A stretch of 64,000 nt of DNA from Cellulomonas telluris (GTDB lineage Bacteria; Actinomycetota; Actinomycetes; Actinomycetales; Cellulomonadaceae), in assembly GCF_004886325.1 (NCBI RefSeq), contig NZ_QXFN01000005.1, forward strand, positions 248,001-312,000, given 5' to 3'. Positions 27,577 through 36,257 of the stretch are shown here, piece by piece (within the stretch, counting starts at the first letter, position 1; each line of letters begins with the position of its first letter). The notes beneath the pieces were generated by a model. The model had not been told where the DNA came from, did no database searches, and worked only from the letters and a program-made list of their open reading frames with translations. Both the position numbers and the translations under genes were made by a program.

Positions 27577-27675
27577 ATGACGACGTCGCGCGCGCTCCTC
27601 CCCGTCGCCCCGTCGGCGCTCATGTGCCGGTGCTGTCGGTCGTGCTGCTGCACGCCCCGCACCGGCGCCCGCTGA
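27577..27675 (+). CDS. Cys-rich leader peptide upstream of ssuB
   Basis: A 32-residue ORF with a GGAGGAGG ribosome-binding site and the run MCRCCRSCCC (Cys at 17, 19, 20, 23, 24, 25). Six Cys codons within nine would stall ribosomes when Cys-tRNA is scarce. Its position before a sulfonate uptake and homocysteine/cysteine synthesis operon, and known Cys-rich leaders in actinobacteria, make a cysteine-responsive attenuator the likely role. The Cys run lies inside one arm and loop of an RNA stem described separately. Confidence 0.88.
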   Translation: MTTSRALLPVAPSALMCRCCRSCCCTPRTGAR

Positions 27676-27775
27676 CCCCAGCACGCCGACCCGCTCCCCC
27701 GCGGGTCACGCCGGTGCCCGCCCCCTCGTGGGCGCCCGGCCCGCCGGACGTCCGCGCCCGACCCCCGGGACGTCC
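27624..27775 (+). promoter_or_regulatory. Leader RNA with alternative stems and a buried ssuB start region
   Basis: Three pairings can be drawn. A: GUGCCGGUGC (27624-27633) with 27659-27668, looping out most Cys codons. B: GGCGCCC (27664-27670) with GGGCGCC (27730-27736), exclusive with A. C: GGACGTCC (27746-27753) with an identical self-complementary copy (27768-27775), which ends 2 bases before the ssuB ATG and covers its only purine-rich stretch. This is the layout expected of leader-peptide control; no folding was computed. Confidence 0.55.
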
Positions 27776-27777
27776 CC

Positions 27778-28620
27778 ATGGCCCTCACCACCCCGGTCCG
27801 CACGGACCGCCCCGCGCACGGCGTCGTGCTGCAGGACGTGCGCCGCACGTTCGCGACAGCCGCAGGCACCCGGCCGGTGCTGCGCGGCGTCGACCTCGAG
27901 CTGCACGCCGGTGAGATCGTCGCGCTGGTCGGGCCCTCCGGCTGCGGCAAGTCGACGCTGCTGCGGCAGGTGAGCGGCCTCGACACCCCCGACGGCGGAC
28001 GCGTCCTGCTCGACGGCACCCCCGTGGCGGGCATCGACCGCCGCACGGCCGTGGCGTTCCAGGAGCCGCGGCTGCTGCCCTGGCGGACGCTCGCCGCGAA
28101 CGTCGCGCTCGGGCTGCCCCGCGGGACGCCGAAGGACGCCGGCCGCGCCCGCGTGGCCGAGCTCCTGCGCCTCGTCGGCCTCGGCGAGTCGGCCGACCTG
28201 CGGCCGCGGCAGGTCTCGGGCGGCATGGCGCAGCGCGCGTCCCTGGCCCGTGCCCTCGCCCGCAACCCCGGCGTGCTGCTGCTGGACGAGCCGTTCGGCG
28301 CCCTCGACGCCCTCACGCGGCTGCGCATGCAGGACCTGCTGCTCGACGTGCACGCGGCGGAGCCGGCGACGGTCCTGCTCGTCACGCACGACGTCGAGGA
28401 GGCGCTCTACCTCGCGGACCGCGTGCTCCTCCTGCGCTCGCTCGCAGGCGGCGCGGAGGACCTCGGCAGCGTCGCGCGCGTCATCGACGTGCCCGGCCGC
28501 CGGCCCCGCGACCGCGCGGACCACCGCCTCGCGGAGCTGCGCGCCGAGCTGCTCGAGGGCCTGGGCGTCGCCACCCACCACGTCCGCCCGGGCGACCCCG
28601 ACGCGCACCACTCGATCTGA
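27778..28620 (+). CDS. ssuB: Sulfonate ABC transporter, ATP-binding protein
   Basis: A 280-residue ATPase of the nitrate/sulfonate/taurine family. Walker A is GPSGCGKST, the Q-loop region is VAFQEPRLLPWRT (the family's characteristic EPRLLPW), the signature is VSGGMAQRA, and Walker B is VLLLDEPFGALDALTR with the switch His in VTHDVEEAL. It opens the operon after the Cys leader and lacks a good ribosome-binding site, its start region being in a potential stem. Partners SsuA and SsuC follow directly. Confidence 0.92.
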   Translation: MALTTPVRTDRPAHGVVLQDVRRTFATAAGTRPVLRGVDLELHAGEIVALVGPSGCGKSTLLRQVSGLDTPDGGRVLLDGTPVAGIDRRTAVAFQEPRLLPWRTLAANVALGLPRGTPKDAGRARVAELLRLVGLGESADLRPRQVSGGMAQRASLARALARNPGVLLLDEPFGALDALTRLRMQDLLLDVHAAEPATVLLVTHDVEEALYLADRVLLLRSLAGGAEDLGSVARVIDVPGRRPRDRADHRLAELRAELLEGLGVATHHVRPGDPDAHHSI

Positions 28621-28671
28621 CCACCTCCCCCTCCCGCTCCCGGCCCCGGCCGCCTCCCCGAAGGACCACCG

Positions 28672-29721
28672 ATGACCCTGCGCACCTCCGTCCCCGCCAC
28701 CGCGCTGGCCCTCGCGACCGCCCTGGCGCTGGCCGGCTGCGTGCCCGGCGAGGGCTCCGCCCCGGCCGCCGCCGAGCCCGCAGGCACCGCGTCCGGCGAC
28801 GCCGGTTGGAGCACCGACACGCTCGACATCGACTTCGCGACGTACAACCCGCTGAGCCTGGTCATCAAGGACCAGGGCTGGCTGGAGGAGACGTTCGGCG
28901 ACGAGGTCACCGTGAACTGGGTGCAGTCGGCCGGGTCGAACAAGGCGAACGAGGCGCTGCGCGCGGGCGCCGTGGACGTCGGCTCGACGGCCGGCTCGGC
29001 GGCGCTGCTCGCGCGCTCGAACGGCTCGCCCATCCGCACGATCGACATCTACTCCCAGCCGGAGTGGTCGGCGATCGTCGTGCCGGCCGGCTCGGACATC
29101 ACGTCGGTCGCGGACCTCGCGGGCCGCTCGGTCGCGGCCACCAAGGGGACGGACCCCTACTTCTTCCTGCTCCAGTCGCTGGAGGAGGCCGGTGTCCCGC
29201 TCGACCAGGTCGAGGTGCAGAACCTCCAGCACGCCGACGGGCGCACCGCTCTCGAGCAGGGCTCGGTCGACGCGTGGTCGGGCCTCGACCCGATCATGGC
29301 GGCGAGCGAGGCCGAGTCGGGCACGCAGCTGATCTACCGCAACATCGACTTCAACACCTACGGCTTCCTCAACGCGACCGAGGACTTCCTCGAGCAGAGC
29401 CCCGACGTCGCGCAGGCGGTCGTCGACGCGTACGAGAAGGCGCGCGCGTGGGCGCAGGAGAACCCGGACGAGGTCGTGGCGATCCTCGCCGAGGTCGCGG
29501 GCATCGAGCCGGCCGTGGCGGCCAAGGTCATCGGCGAGCGGACGAACCTCGCCGTCGACCCGGTCCCGGGCGACGCGCAGCGCGAGGTGCTCGAGGTGGT
29601 CGGGCCGATCTTCGTGGAGTCGGGCGACGTCGCGAGCCAGGACGACATCGACAGGGCCCTCGAGGCGCTGTTCGAGCCCCGGTTCGCGCAGGAGGCCGAC
29701 CCCTCGCGCATCGACGGCTGA
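28672..29721 (+). CDS. ssuA: Sulfonate ABC transporter, substrate-binding lipoprotein
   Basis: A 349-residue binding protein. The signal ends at lipobox LALAGCVPG (Cys23). The mature protein has the NMT1/SsuA fold: DFATYNPLSLVIKDQGWLEE, VTVNWVQSAGSNKANEALRA and the typical VGSTAGSAALLARSNGSPI. It would capture aliphatic sulfonates outside the membrane and deliver them to SsuC. Sulfonate specificity is inferred from family and from the sulfur gene neighbours. Nitrate or taurine are alternatives. No SsuD monooxygenase is encoded in the window. Confidence 0.88.
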   Translation: MTLRTSVPATALALATALALAGCVPGEGSAPAAAEPAGTASGDAGWSTDTLDIDFATYNPLSLVIKDQGWLEETFGDEVTVNWVQSAGSNKANEALRAGAVDVGSTAGSAALLARSNGSPIRTIDIYSQPEWSAIVVPAGSDITSVADLAGRSVAATKGTDPYFFLLQSLEEAGVPLDQVEVQNLQHADGRTALEQGSVDAWSGLDPIMAASEAESGTQLIYRNIDFNTYGFLNATEDFLEQSPDVAQAVVDAYEKARAWAQENPDEVVAILAEVAGIEPAVAAKVIGERTNLAVDPVPGDAQREVLEVVGPIFVESGDVASQDDIDRALEALFEPRFAQEADPSRIDG

Positions 29722-29796
29722 CCCGACCGCGGCGCCCCGCTCCCCCGGCGGGGCGCCACGGACCCGACCGCCCCTCCTCGTCCCCCAGGAGCAGTC

Positions 29797-30702
29797 ATGA
29801 CCGACCACGTCGCCGGGACCGGCACCGGCCCCGTCACCGACCGCGCGGGCCGCCCGCTGCGCGCGCTCAACCCGTTCGACGCGATGCGCGGTGCCGACGC
29901 CGCGCCCGCCGGCGCCGCCGCACCCGGACGAGCGCGGGGCGGCTTCTGGTCGCGCCGCGTCGTGCGGGTCGTCGGCGGCGCGCTGCTGCCGCTGCTCCTG
30001 CTCGCCGTGTGGCACGCCGTGACGGCCGGCGGCCTCGTGCCGCCGTACCAGCTGCCCGCACCGGCCTCGGTGTGGGACGCCGCGCTCGACCTGCTCGCGC
30101 GCGGCCAGCTGCAGACGCACGTCGCGATCTCCGTGCAGCGCGTGCTCATCGGGTTCGTCACCGGTGCGGCGGTCGGCCTGGTGCTCGGCTCGCTCGTGGG
30201 CCTGTCGCGGGCCGCGGACGTGCTGCTCGCCCCGCTGCTCGGCGCGGTGCGGGCCGTGCCGTCGCTCGCGTGGGTGCCGCTGCTCATCCTCTGGCTGAAG
30301 ATCGGCGAGGAGTCGAAGGTCACGCTGATCGCGATCGGCGCGTTCTTCCCCGTGTACACCACGGTCGCGGCCGCCCTGCGGCACGTCGACCCGCACCTGG
30401 TCGAGGCGGGGCGCGCGTTCGGCCTGCGCGGCGTGCGGCTGCTGCAGACGGTGCAGCTGCCCGCCGTCCTGCCGTCCGTGCTGTCCGGGCTGCGGCTCGC
30501 CCTCGCGCAGGCGTGGCTGTTCCTCGTGGCGGCCGAGCTCATCGCGTCGTCGATGGGGCTGGGCTTCCTGTTGAACGACTCCCAGAACAGCGGCCGCGTG
30601 GACCGCATCCTGCTCGCGATCGTGCTGCTCGCGCTGCTGGGCAAGCTGTCCGACTCCCTCGTCGCCCTCGGCGAGCGCGCGCTCCTGCGGAGGTACGCAT
30701 GA
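29797..30702 (+). CDS. ssuC: Sulfonate ABC transporter, permease
   Basis: A 301-residue permease with a long soluble N-terminus (about 1-50) and about six transmembrane helices. The EAA loop reads EAGRAFGLRGVRLLQTVQLP, and the SsuC-type C-terminal block is SSMGLGFLLNDSQNSGRVDR. It forms the channel with SsuB as motor. The stop overlaps the acetyl-CoA synthetase start (ATGA), tying the two together translationally. Confidence 0.9.
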   Translation: MTDHVAGTGTGPVTDRAGRPLRALNPFDAMRGADAAPAGAAAPGRARGGFWSRRVVRVVGGALLPLLLLAVWHAVTAGGLVPPYQLPAPASVWDAALDLLARGQLQTHVAISVQRVLIGFVTGAAVGLVLGSLVGLSRAADVLLAPLLGAVRAVPSLAWVPLLILWLKIGEESKVTLIAIGAFFPVYTTVAAALRHVDPHLVEAGRAFGLRGVRLLQTVQLPAVLPSVLSGLRLALAQAWLFLVAAELIASSMGLGFLLNDSQNSGRVDRILLAIVLLALLGKLSDSLVALGERALLRRYA

Positions 30703-32756
30703 GCACCATCACGGCCCTGCAGACCGAGACGCGCACGTACGCGCCGCCGCCCGAGCTGGCCGCCGCCGCGAACGTCGGCCCCGACGCGTGGGAGCGCGCC
30801 GAGGCCGACCCGGTGGGGTTCTGGGAGGACGCCGCCCGGCGTCTGCGCTGGGACACGCCGTGGCACACGGCGCACACGTGGGCGCCGCCGGTGCCGGTGC
30901 CCGGCGGCGCCGAGGACGAGCTGACCGTGCCGGAGGCCCGCTGGTTCGTCGGCGGACGCCTCAACGTGGCCGTGAACTGCGTGGACCGCCACGTCGACGA
31001 GGGCCGCGGCGACGTCGTCGCGCTGCACGTCGAGGGCGAGCGCGGCGACCGCCGCTCGCTCACGTACGCGCAGCTCCAGCGCGAGGTGGCCCGCGCCGCC
31101 AACGCGCTCACGGCGCTCGGCGTCGGCCCGGGCGACCGCGTCGTCGTCTACCTGCCCGTGCTCGCCGAGACGGTCGTCGTGACGCTCGCGATCGCCCGCA
31201 TCGGCGCCGTGCACTCGCTCGTGTTCGGCGGGTTCTCGGCCGAGGCGCTGCGGTTCCGCGTGCAGGACACCGGCGCGAAGGTCCTCGTGACGAGCGACGG
31301 CCAGGTCCGCCGCGGCGTGGACGTCGAGGTCAAGTCCACCGCCGACGCGGCCGTCGCGGGGCTGGACCACGTCGAGCACGTGCTCGTCGTGCGCAGGACC
31401 GGCCAGGACGTCCCGTGGACCGAGGGCCGCGACGTCTGGTGGCACGACGTGGTCGACACCGCGCCGGAGGTGCACGAGGCGGAGTCGTTCGACGCGGAGC
31501 ACCCGCTGTTCGTCATCTACACGTCGGGCACCACCGGGCGGCCGAAGGGCCTCGTGCACACGGCCGGCGGGTACCTCACGCACGCGGCCTGGTCGTACTG
31601 GGCGGCCTTCGACCACAAGCCGTCGGACGTGCACTGGTGCACCGCGGATCTCGCGTGGGTCACCGCGCACACGTACGTCCTGTACGGGCCGCTCGCGAAC
31701 GGCGCGACCCAGGTGGTCTACGAGGGCACGCCCGACACGCCGCACCGCGCCCGGCACCTCGAGGTGATCGAGCGCTACGGGGTCACGACCTACTACACGG
31801 CGCCGACGCTGATCCGGACGTTCATGACCTGGTTCGGCGACGACCTGCCGGCGCGGGCCGACGGCAGCGCGTACGACCTGTCGACGGTCCGCCTGCTCGG
31901 CACGGTCGGCGAGGCCATCAACCCCGAGGCGTGGGTGTGGTTCCGGCGCACGTTCGGTGCCGACCGCGCGCCCGTGGTCGACACGTGGTGGCAGTCCGAG
32001 ACGGGTGCCGCGATGATCGCGCCCCTGCCGGGCGTCACGACCCTCAAGCCCGGGTCGGCCACACGGCCGCTGCCCGGCGTCGCGGCGAAGGTCGTCGACG
32101 AGGACGGTGTCGAGGTGGGGCCCGGCGAGGGCGGCTTCCTCGTCGTCGAGCGCCCCTGGCCGGGCATGGCCCGCACCGTGTGGCGCGACCCGCGGCGCTA
32201 CCTCGACGCGTACTGGCGGCGCTTCGCCGGCCACGGTCCGCACGGGGGGTACTTCCTCGCCGGGGACGGCGCGTCCTACGACGAGGACCGGTACGTGTGG
32301 CTGCTGGGCCGCATCGACGACGTCATCAACGTGTCCGGCCACCGGCTGTCGACCATCGAGGTGGAGTCCGCGCTCGTGGCGCACCCCGCCGTCGGCGAGG
32401 CGGGCGTGGCGGGCGTCGCCGACCCGGTGACGGGTCAGGCGATCGCGGCGTTCGTCGTGCCGGCCGCGCCGCCCGGCGACGTCGACGACCACACCGCGTG
32501 GGTCGCCGCCGCCGAGGAGGTCCGCGAGGCGCTGCGCGCGCACGTGGCCGCCGAGATCGGGCCGGTCGCCAAGCCGCGCCACGTGCTGGTCGTGCCGGAG
32601 GTCCCCAAGACGCGGTCCGGCAAGATCATGCGTCGGCTGCTCACGCAGCTCGTCGAGGGCACGCCGCTGGGCGACACGACCTCGTTGCAGAACCCGTGGG
32701 CCGTCGACCAGGTGGCCGCGCTCGTCGCGGCGGCCGGGCTGCGCACGACCCCCTGA
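30699..32756 (+). CDS. acsA: Acetyl-CoA synthetase (AMP-forming)
   Basis: A 685-residue ANL enzyme activating acetate to acetyl-CoA. Motifs: P-loop YTSGTTGRPKGLVHT, acetate-pocket residues in TADLAWVTAHTYVLYGPL and VVDTWWQSETGA (the Trp that limits substrates to acetate/propionate is kept), hinge VSGHRLSTIEVESALVAHP, and the acetylatable lysine in PKTRSGKIMRR. The N-terminus is somewhat divergent (PEARWFVGGRLNVAVNCVDR is the standard ACS_N region). The start overlaps ssuC. Its place inside a sulfur operon is unusual; it may recycle acetate released by CysK/MetY. A related acid such as sulfoacetate is a less likely substrate. Confidence 0.9.
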   Translation: MSTITALQTETRTYAPPPELAAAANVGPDAWERAEADPVGFWEDAARRLRWDTPWHTAHTWAPPVPVPGGAEDELTVPEARWFVGGRLNVAVNCVDRHVDEGRGDVVALHVEGERGDRRSLTYAQLQREVARAANALTALGVGPGDRVVVYLPVLAETVVVTLAIARIGAVHSLVFGGFSAEALRFRVQDTGAKVLVTSDGQVRRGVDVEVKSTADAAVAGLDHVEHVLVVRRTGQDVPWTEGRDVWWHDVVDTAPEVHEAESFDAEHPLFVIYTSGTTGRPKGLVHTAGGYLTHAAWSYWAAFDHKPSDVHWCTADLAWVTAHTYVLYGPLANGATQVVYEGTPDTPHRARHLEVIERYGVTTYYTAPTLIRTFMTWFGDDLPARADGSAYDLSTVRLLGTVGEAINPEAWVWFRRTFGADRAPVVDTWWQSETGAAMIAPLPGVTTLKPGSATRPLPGVAAKVVDEDGVEVGPGEGGFLVVERPWPGMARTVWRDPRRYLDAYWRRFAGHGPHGGYFLAGDGASYDEDRYVWLLGRIDDVINVSGHRLSTIEVESALVAHPAVGEAGVAGVADPVTGQAIAAFVVPAAPPGDVDDHTAWVAAAEEVREALRAHVAAEIGPVAKPRHVLVVPEVPKTRSGKIMRRLLTQLVEGTPLGDTTSLQNPWAVDQVAALVAAAGLRTTP

Positions 32757-32847
32757 CCACCCGTCCCCGACCACCGCTGCGGCACGGCGACCCCGCGCCG
32801 CGGCACCACGGCCGTCCCCCCGCGGCCCCCGTCCCCCGAGGAGCACC

Positions 32848-34203
32848 GTGAGCGAGCACCGCTTCGGCTTCCGCACCCGCGCTCTGCACGCCGGCGGCAT
32901 CCCCGACGCCGCGACGGGCGCGCGCGCCGTGCCGATCTACCAGACGACGTCGTTCGTCTTCCAGGACACCGCCGACGCCGCGAACCTGTTCGCGCTGCAG
33001 AAGTACGGGAACATCTACTCCCGCATCGGCAACCCCACGGTCGCGGCGCTCGAGGAGCGCATCGCGTCGCTCGAGGGCGGCATCGGCGCGGTCGCGACGT
33101 CGTCCGGCATGGCGGCGGAGTTCATCACGTTCGCGGCGCTCGTCGGCGCGGGCGACCACGTCGTCGCCTCGGCGCAGCTCTACGGCGGCACGGTCACGCA
33201 GCTCGACGTCACGCTGCGCCGGTTCGGCGTCGAGACGACGTTCGTGGCCGGGACCGACCCGGCGGACTACGCCGCGGCGATCCGCCCGGAGACGAAGGTC
33301 GTCTACACCGAGGTCGTGGCGAACCCCTCCGGCGAGGTCGCGGACCTGGCCGGGCTCGCCGAGGTCGCGCACGCCGCCGGCGTGCCGCTCGTCGTGGACT
33401 CGACGCTCTCGACCCCGTACCTGATCCGGCCGCTCGAGCACGGCGCCGACGTCGTCATCCACTCGGCCACCAAGTTCCTCGGCGGGCACGGCACGACGCT
33501 CGGCGGCGTCGTCGTGGAGTCGGGCCGGTTCGACTGGGGCAACGGGAGGTTCCCGCAGATGACCGAGCCCGTGCCGTCCTACGGCGGCGTGAGCTGGTGG
33601 GAGAACTTCGGCGAGTACGGGTTCCTCACGAAGCTGCGCTCGGAGCAGCTGCGCGACATCGGGCCGGCGCTGTCGCCGCAGTCCGCGTTCCAGCTGCTGC
33701 AGGGCGTCGAGACCCTCCCGCAGCGCCTCGACGCGCACCTGGCGAACGCGCGCGTCGTCGCCGAGTGGCTCGAGGCCGACCCGCGCGTCGGCTACGTCCT
33801 GTGGGCCGGCCTGCCGTCCCACCCGCACCACGAGCGCGCGCGGCGGTACCTGCCCCTCGGGCCCGGGTCGGTGTTCGCGTTCGGCCTGCGGGAGACCGCG
33901 GAGCGCAGCGGCCGGGAGGTGGGGCGGCGGTTCATCGAGGGCCTGCAGCTCGCGAGCCACCTGGCGAACGTGGGCGACGCCCGCACCCTCGTCATCCACC
34001 CCGGGTCGACGACGCACCAGCAGCTGTCGGCCGAGCAGCTCGTCGCGGCGGGGGTCCCGGAGGACCTCGTACGGATCAGCGTCGGCCTCGAGGACGCGGA
34101 GGACATCGTGTGGGACCTCGACCAGGCCCTGACCACCGCGACCGGGCTCGACCGGTCGGGCACCCCCGTGGCCGACGCGGACGCGACGGCGGTGGCCCGG
34201 TGA
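32848..34203 (+). CDS. metY: O-acetylhomoserine sulfhydrylase / aminocarboxypropyltransferase
   Basis: A 451-residue PLP enzyme of the Cys/Met metabolism family that makes homocysteine from O-acetylhomoserine and sulfide; some members also use O-acetylserine. Diagnostic blocks are TRALHAGGIPDAATGARAVP, SRIGNPTVAALEERIASLEGG, and the PLP lysine in VIHSATKFLGGHGTTLGG. The GTG at 32848 has GAGGAG upstream. Methionine synthesis from sulfide set free from sulfonates is the likely role. It overlaps the next gene by 4 bp. Confidence 0.93.
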   Translation: MSEHRFGFRTRALHAGGIPDAATGARAVPIYQTTSFVFQDTADAANLFALQKYGNIYSRIGNPTVAALEERIASLEGGIGAVATSSGMAAEFITFAALVGAGDHVVASAQLYGGTVTQLDVTLRRFGVETTFVAGTDPADYAAAIRPETKVVYTEVVANPSGEVADLAGLAEVAHAAGVPLVVDSTLSTPYLIRPLEHGADVVIHSATKFLGGHGTTLGGVVVESGRFDWGNGRFPQMTEPVPSYGGVSWWENFGEYGFLTKLRSEQLRDIGPALSPQSAFQLLQGVETLPQRLDAHLANARVVAEWLEADPRVGYVLWAGLPSHPHHERARRYLPLGPGSVFAFGLRETAERSGREVGRRFIEGLQLASHLANVGDARTLVIHPGSTTHQQLSAEQLVAAGVPEDLVRISVGLEDAEDIVWDLDQALTTATGLDRSGTPVADADATAVAR

Positions 34204-34685
34204 GCGCCCGCACCTGGCAGGGGCCGAGCGCGCCGGAGCGGCTGTCGATCCTGCGCGGCACGCGCTCGATCGCGATCGTCGGCGCGTCGGCCAACCCGTC
34301 CCGCGCGTCGTACTTCGTCTCGACGTACCTGCTGTCGAGCTCGCCGTACGACGTCTACTTCGTCAACCCGCGCGCCACGGAGATCCTCGGCCGGCCGGTG
34401 TACCCGTCGCTCGACGCGCTGCCGGTCGTGCCGGACCTCGTCGACGTCTTCCGCCGGCACGACGACCTGCCGACCGTGCTGGACGAGACCGTCGCGGTCG
34501 GTGCCCGCACCCTCTGGCTCCAGCTCGGGTCGTGGCACGAGGACGTCGCCCGCCGCGGCGAGGAGGCCGGGCTCCAGGTCGTCATGGACCGCTGCGTGAA
34601 GATCGAGCACGCGCGCTTCCACGGGGGGCTGCACCTGGCCGGGTTCGACACCGGCGTCATCAGCTCCCGCCGGGCGCTGGGCTGA
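34200..34685 (+). CDS. CoA-binding protein (YccU family)
   Basis: A 161-residue single-domain Rossmann-fold protein of the CoA-binding (YccU/succinyl-CoA synthetase-like) family. The nucleotide loop is TRSIAIVGASANPSRASYFV, and the family's VYPSLDALPVVPDLVDVFRR and LWLQLGSWHEDVARR blocks follow; MDRCVKIEHARF carries the conserved Cys-x-x-x-E/H segment. GTG start overlaps the metY stop. The frequent pairing of this family with metY suggests a link to acyl-CoA or sulfur metabolism, but no reaction is known. Confidence 0.87.
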   Translation: MSARTWQGPSAPERLSILRGTRSIAIVGASANPSRASYFVSTYLLSSSPYDVYFVNPRATEILGRPVYPSLDALPVVPDLVDVFRRHDDLPTVLDETVAVGARTLWLQLGSWHEDVARRGEEAGLQVVMDRCVKIEHARFHGGLHLAGFDTGVISSRRALG

Positions 34686-34691
34686 CCCGCA

Positions 34692-34731
34692 CCGCGGGTC
34701 CCGGGCCGACGCACGGCCCCGGGACCCGCGG
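34692..34731. terminator. Terminator after the sulfur operon
   Basis: A 14-bp perfect stem (34692-34705 with 34718-34731) between the CoA-binding gene and the convergent alkyltransferase-like gene. Confidence 0.75.
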
Positions 34732-34737
34732 CGTCGC

Positions 34738-35073
34738 TCAGTCCTCCGGGAACCACACCGCCGCGCGCAGGCGCACGCGCGTGCCGTCCTCGGTGAGCGG
34801 GGTGCCCTCGGCGCGCAGGTGCTCCAGCGCCCGCGCGAGGTGGTGCGCCGGGGGCGAGCCGGCCGCGTTCACGACGCGCCACCACGGCACGTCCCCGTCC
34901 CCGCGCGCGAGCACCTGACCCACCTGCCGGGGGCCGCCGCGCGCCGGCCGGCCGGCGGCGAGCGCACGGTCGGCGACCACCTCGGCGACGAGCCCGTAGG
35001 TGATGGCGCGCCCGGGCGGGACGGCGGCGACGACCGCACGGACCTCGGCCGCGTACGACTCGTCCACGCTCAC
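34738..35073 (-). CDS. Alkyltransferase-like protein (MGMT family without active Cys)
   Basis: A 111-residue protein with the DNA-binding domain of O6-methylguanine methyltransferase: ITYGLVAEVV and RQVGQVLARGDGDVPWWRVV. The PCHR active-site motif of MGMT reads PWWR here, so it cannot accept alkyl groups. Such ATL proteins bind alkylated guanine and flag it for nucleotide-excision repair. The GTG start at 35073 overlaps the stop of the upstream phosphatase gene (GTGA). Confidence 0.88.
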   Translation of the reverse strand: MSVDESYAAEVRAVVAAVPPGRAITYGLVAEVVADRALAAGRPARGGPRQVGQVLARGDGDVPWWRVVNAAGSPPAHHLARALEHLRAEGTPLTEDGTRVRLRAAVWFPED

Positions 35074-36155
35074 GACCTCCGCACGACGACGACCGCCCGG
35101 TCGTCGTCGTCGGGTGCCCGCATGCCGTCCAGCACCGCCGACGCGCCGCCGCCCCCGGCCGCCACGACGGCCTCGACCACGCCCAGCAGCCGGTCGATCC
35201 CCTGGTCCAGGTCCCGCCCGGGCGACTCCACGAGCCCGTCGGTGTACAGGACGACGACGTCGCCCGGGCGCAGCGTGCCCGTGCGGACGCGGGGCGCGAT
35301 GCCGTCGACGACGCCGAGCGCGGGCCCCGGCTCGGCCGCCAGCAGCTCCACCCGCCCGCACTCGGCGTCGAGCAGGACGGGCGGCGGGTGCCCGGCCGCG
35401 GCGAGCGTCCAGTCCCCGGTCCGCAGGTCGACCGCGAGGTGCACGGCGGTGGCGAAGCCCTCGTCCCACGCCTGGTCGAGCAGGTACGCGTTCGCGGCGG
35501 GCAGGAAGCGTGGCGGATCCATCGCGCCGAGCAGGCCGCCGAAGGCGCCCGACAGCTGCAGCGACCGGACGCCGGCGCCCTGGCCCTTGCCGGAGACGTC
35601 GACGAGCGCCACCTCGAGCCGCCGGCCCTCGACGAGCCGCGTCACCACGAAGTCTCCCGAGAACCCCGCGCCGTGGGCCGAGCGCACCTCGACCTCCGCG
35701 GACCACCCCGGCGGCAGCGGCGGCACCCGGGCGCCCGCGCTCAGCCGGTCCCGCAGGTCGACGAGCATGAGCGCGCCCGGCGCTCCCTGCAGGCCCAGCC
35801 GCACCCGCTCCCACGAGAAGACGAGCACCGCCGCGCACGCGAGCAGCAGGACGACGGCGGCGCCCGGCGGCATCGTCGGGGTCGCGACCACCGCGAGCAG
35901 CGTGGTGAGGCCGAGCACGACGGCGACGACGAGGACGAGCGCCCGCCACCGCAGCACCGAGGCGGCGACGAGCAGCAGGAGCACGAACGCCGACGGCGAG
36001 AACCAGCGGGGGTCGCGCGCGACGGCGACGGCGAGCGCGACGCCGGTGAGGACGAACGCCAGCGTGAGCACGGCCTGGGACCACGCGCCCACGACACGAC
36101 GGGCCGCGCGGCGCACGAGCGCCACGGCGCCACCGGTCCCCCTCCCCGCGCCCAC
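35070..36155 (-). CDS. PP2C-type (SpoIIE) protein phosphatase with membrane anchor
   Basis: A 361-residue protein. The N-terminus (about 25-125) holds four or so transmembrane helices; the cytoplasmic SpoIIE/RsbU-type phosphatase domain covers about 145-361. Metal-binding Asp residues are seen in GFSGDFVVT, VALVDVSGKGQGAG and VVLYTDGLVES, with the AAAGHPPPVLL block. Such enzymes dephosphorylate anti-sigma antagonists in stress signalling. The GTG at 36155 has only a minimal GAG before it and a TAATCT hexamer at 36161-36166, so a leaderless mRNA is possible. No sensor domain beyond the membrane helices. Confidence 0.85.
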   Translation of the reverse strand: MGAGRGTGGAVALVRRAARRVVGAWSQAVLTLAFVLTGVALAVAVARDPRWFSPSAFVLLLLVAASVLRWRALVLVVAVVLGLTTLLAVVATPTMPPGAAVVLLLACAAVLVFSWERVRLGLQGAPGALMLVDLRDRLSAGARVPPLPPGWSAEVEVRSAHGAGFSGDFVVTRLVEGRRLEVALVDVSGKGQGAGVRSLQLSGAFGGLLGAMDPPRFLPAANAYLLDQAWDEGFATAVHLAVDLRTGDWTLAAAGHPPPVLLDAECGRVELLAAEPGPALGVVDGIAPRVRTGTLRPGDVVVLYTDGLVESPGRDLDQGIDRLLGVVEAVVAAGGGGASAVLDGMRAPDDDDRAVVVVRRS

Positions 36156-36257
36156 CTCGTGAGATTAGTGGGCGCGATCGGCCGGGCGCACGGGGAGTGC
36201 ACCAGGTCAGCGGCCACATCGCATGCCCCGGGCGCGGCTCTCGCCCACCATGGGCCC

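Noticed and set aside
27460-27777. SAM riboswitch or other known metabolite riboswitch before the sulfur operon
   Set aside because: No recognisable conserved core of SAM or other sulfur riboswitches; the Cys-rich ORF explains the long leader better.
28806-30698. Plus-strand extension that would enlarge the acetyl-CoA synthetase to 1316 residues
   Set aside because: It is an out-of-frame reading of ssuA and ssuC; the ATG at 30699 with 4-bp overlap gives a normal ACS.
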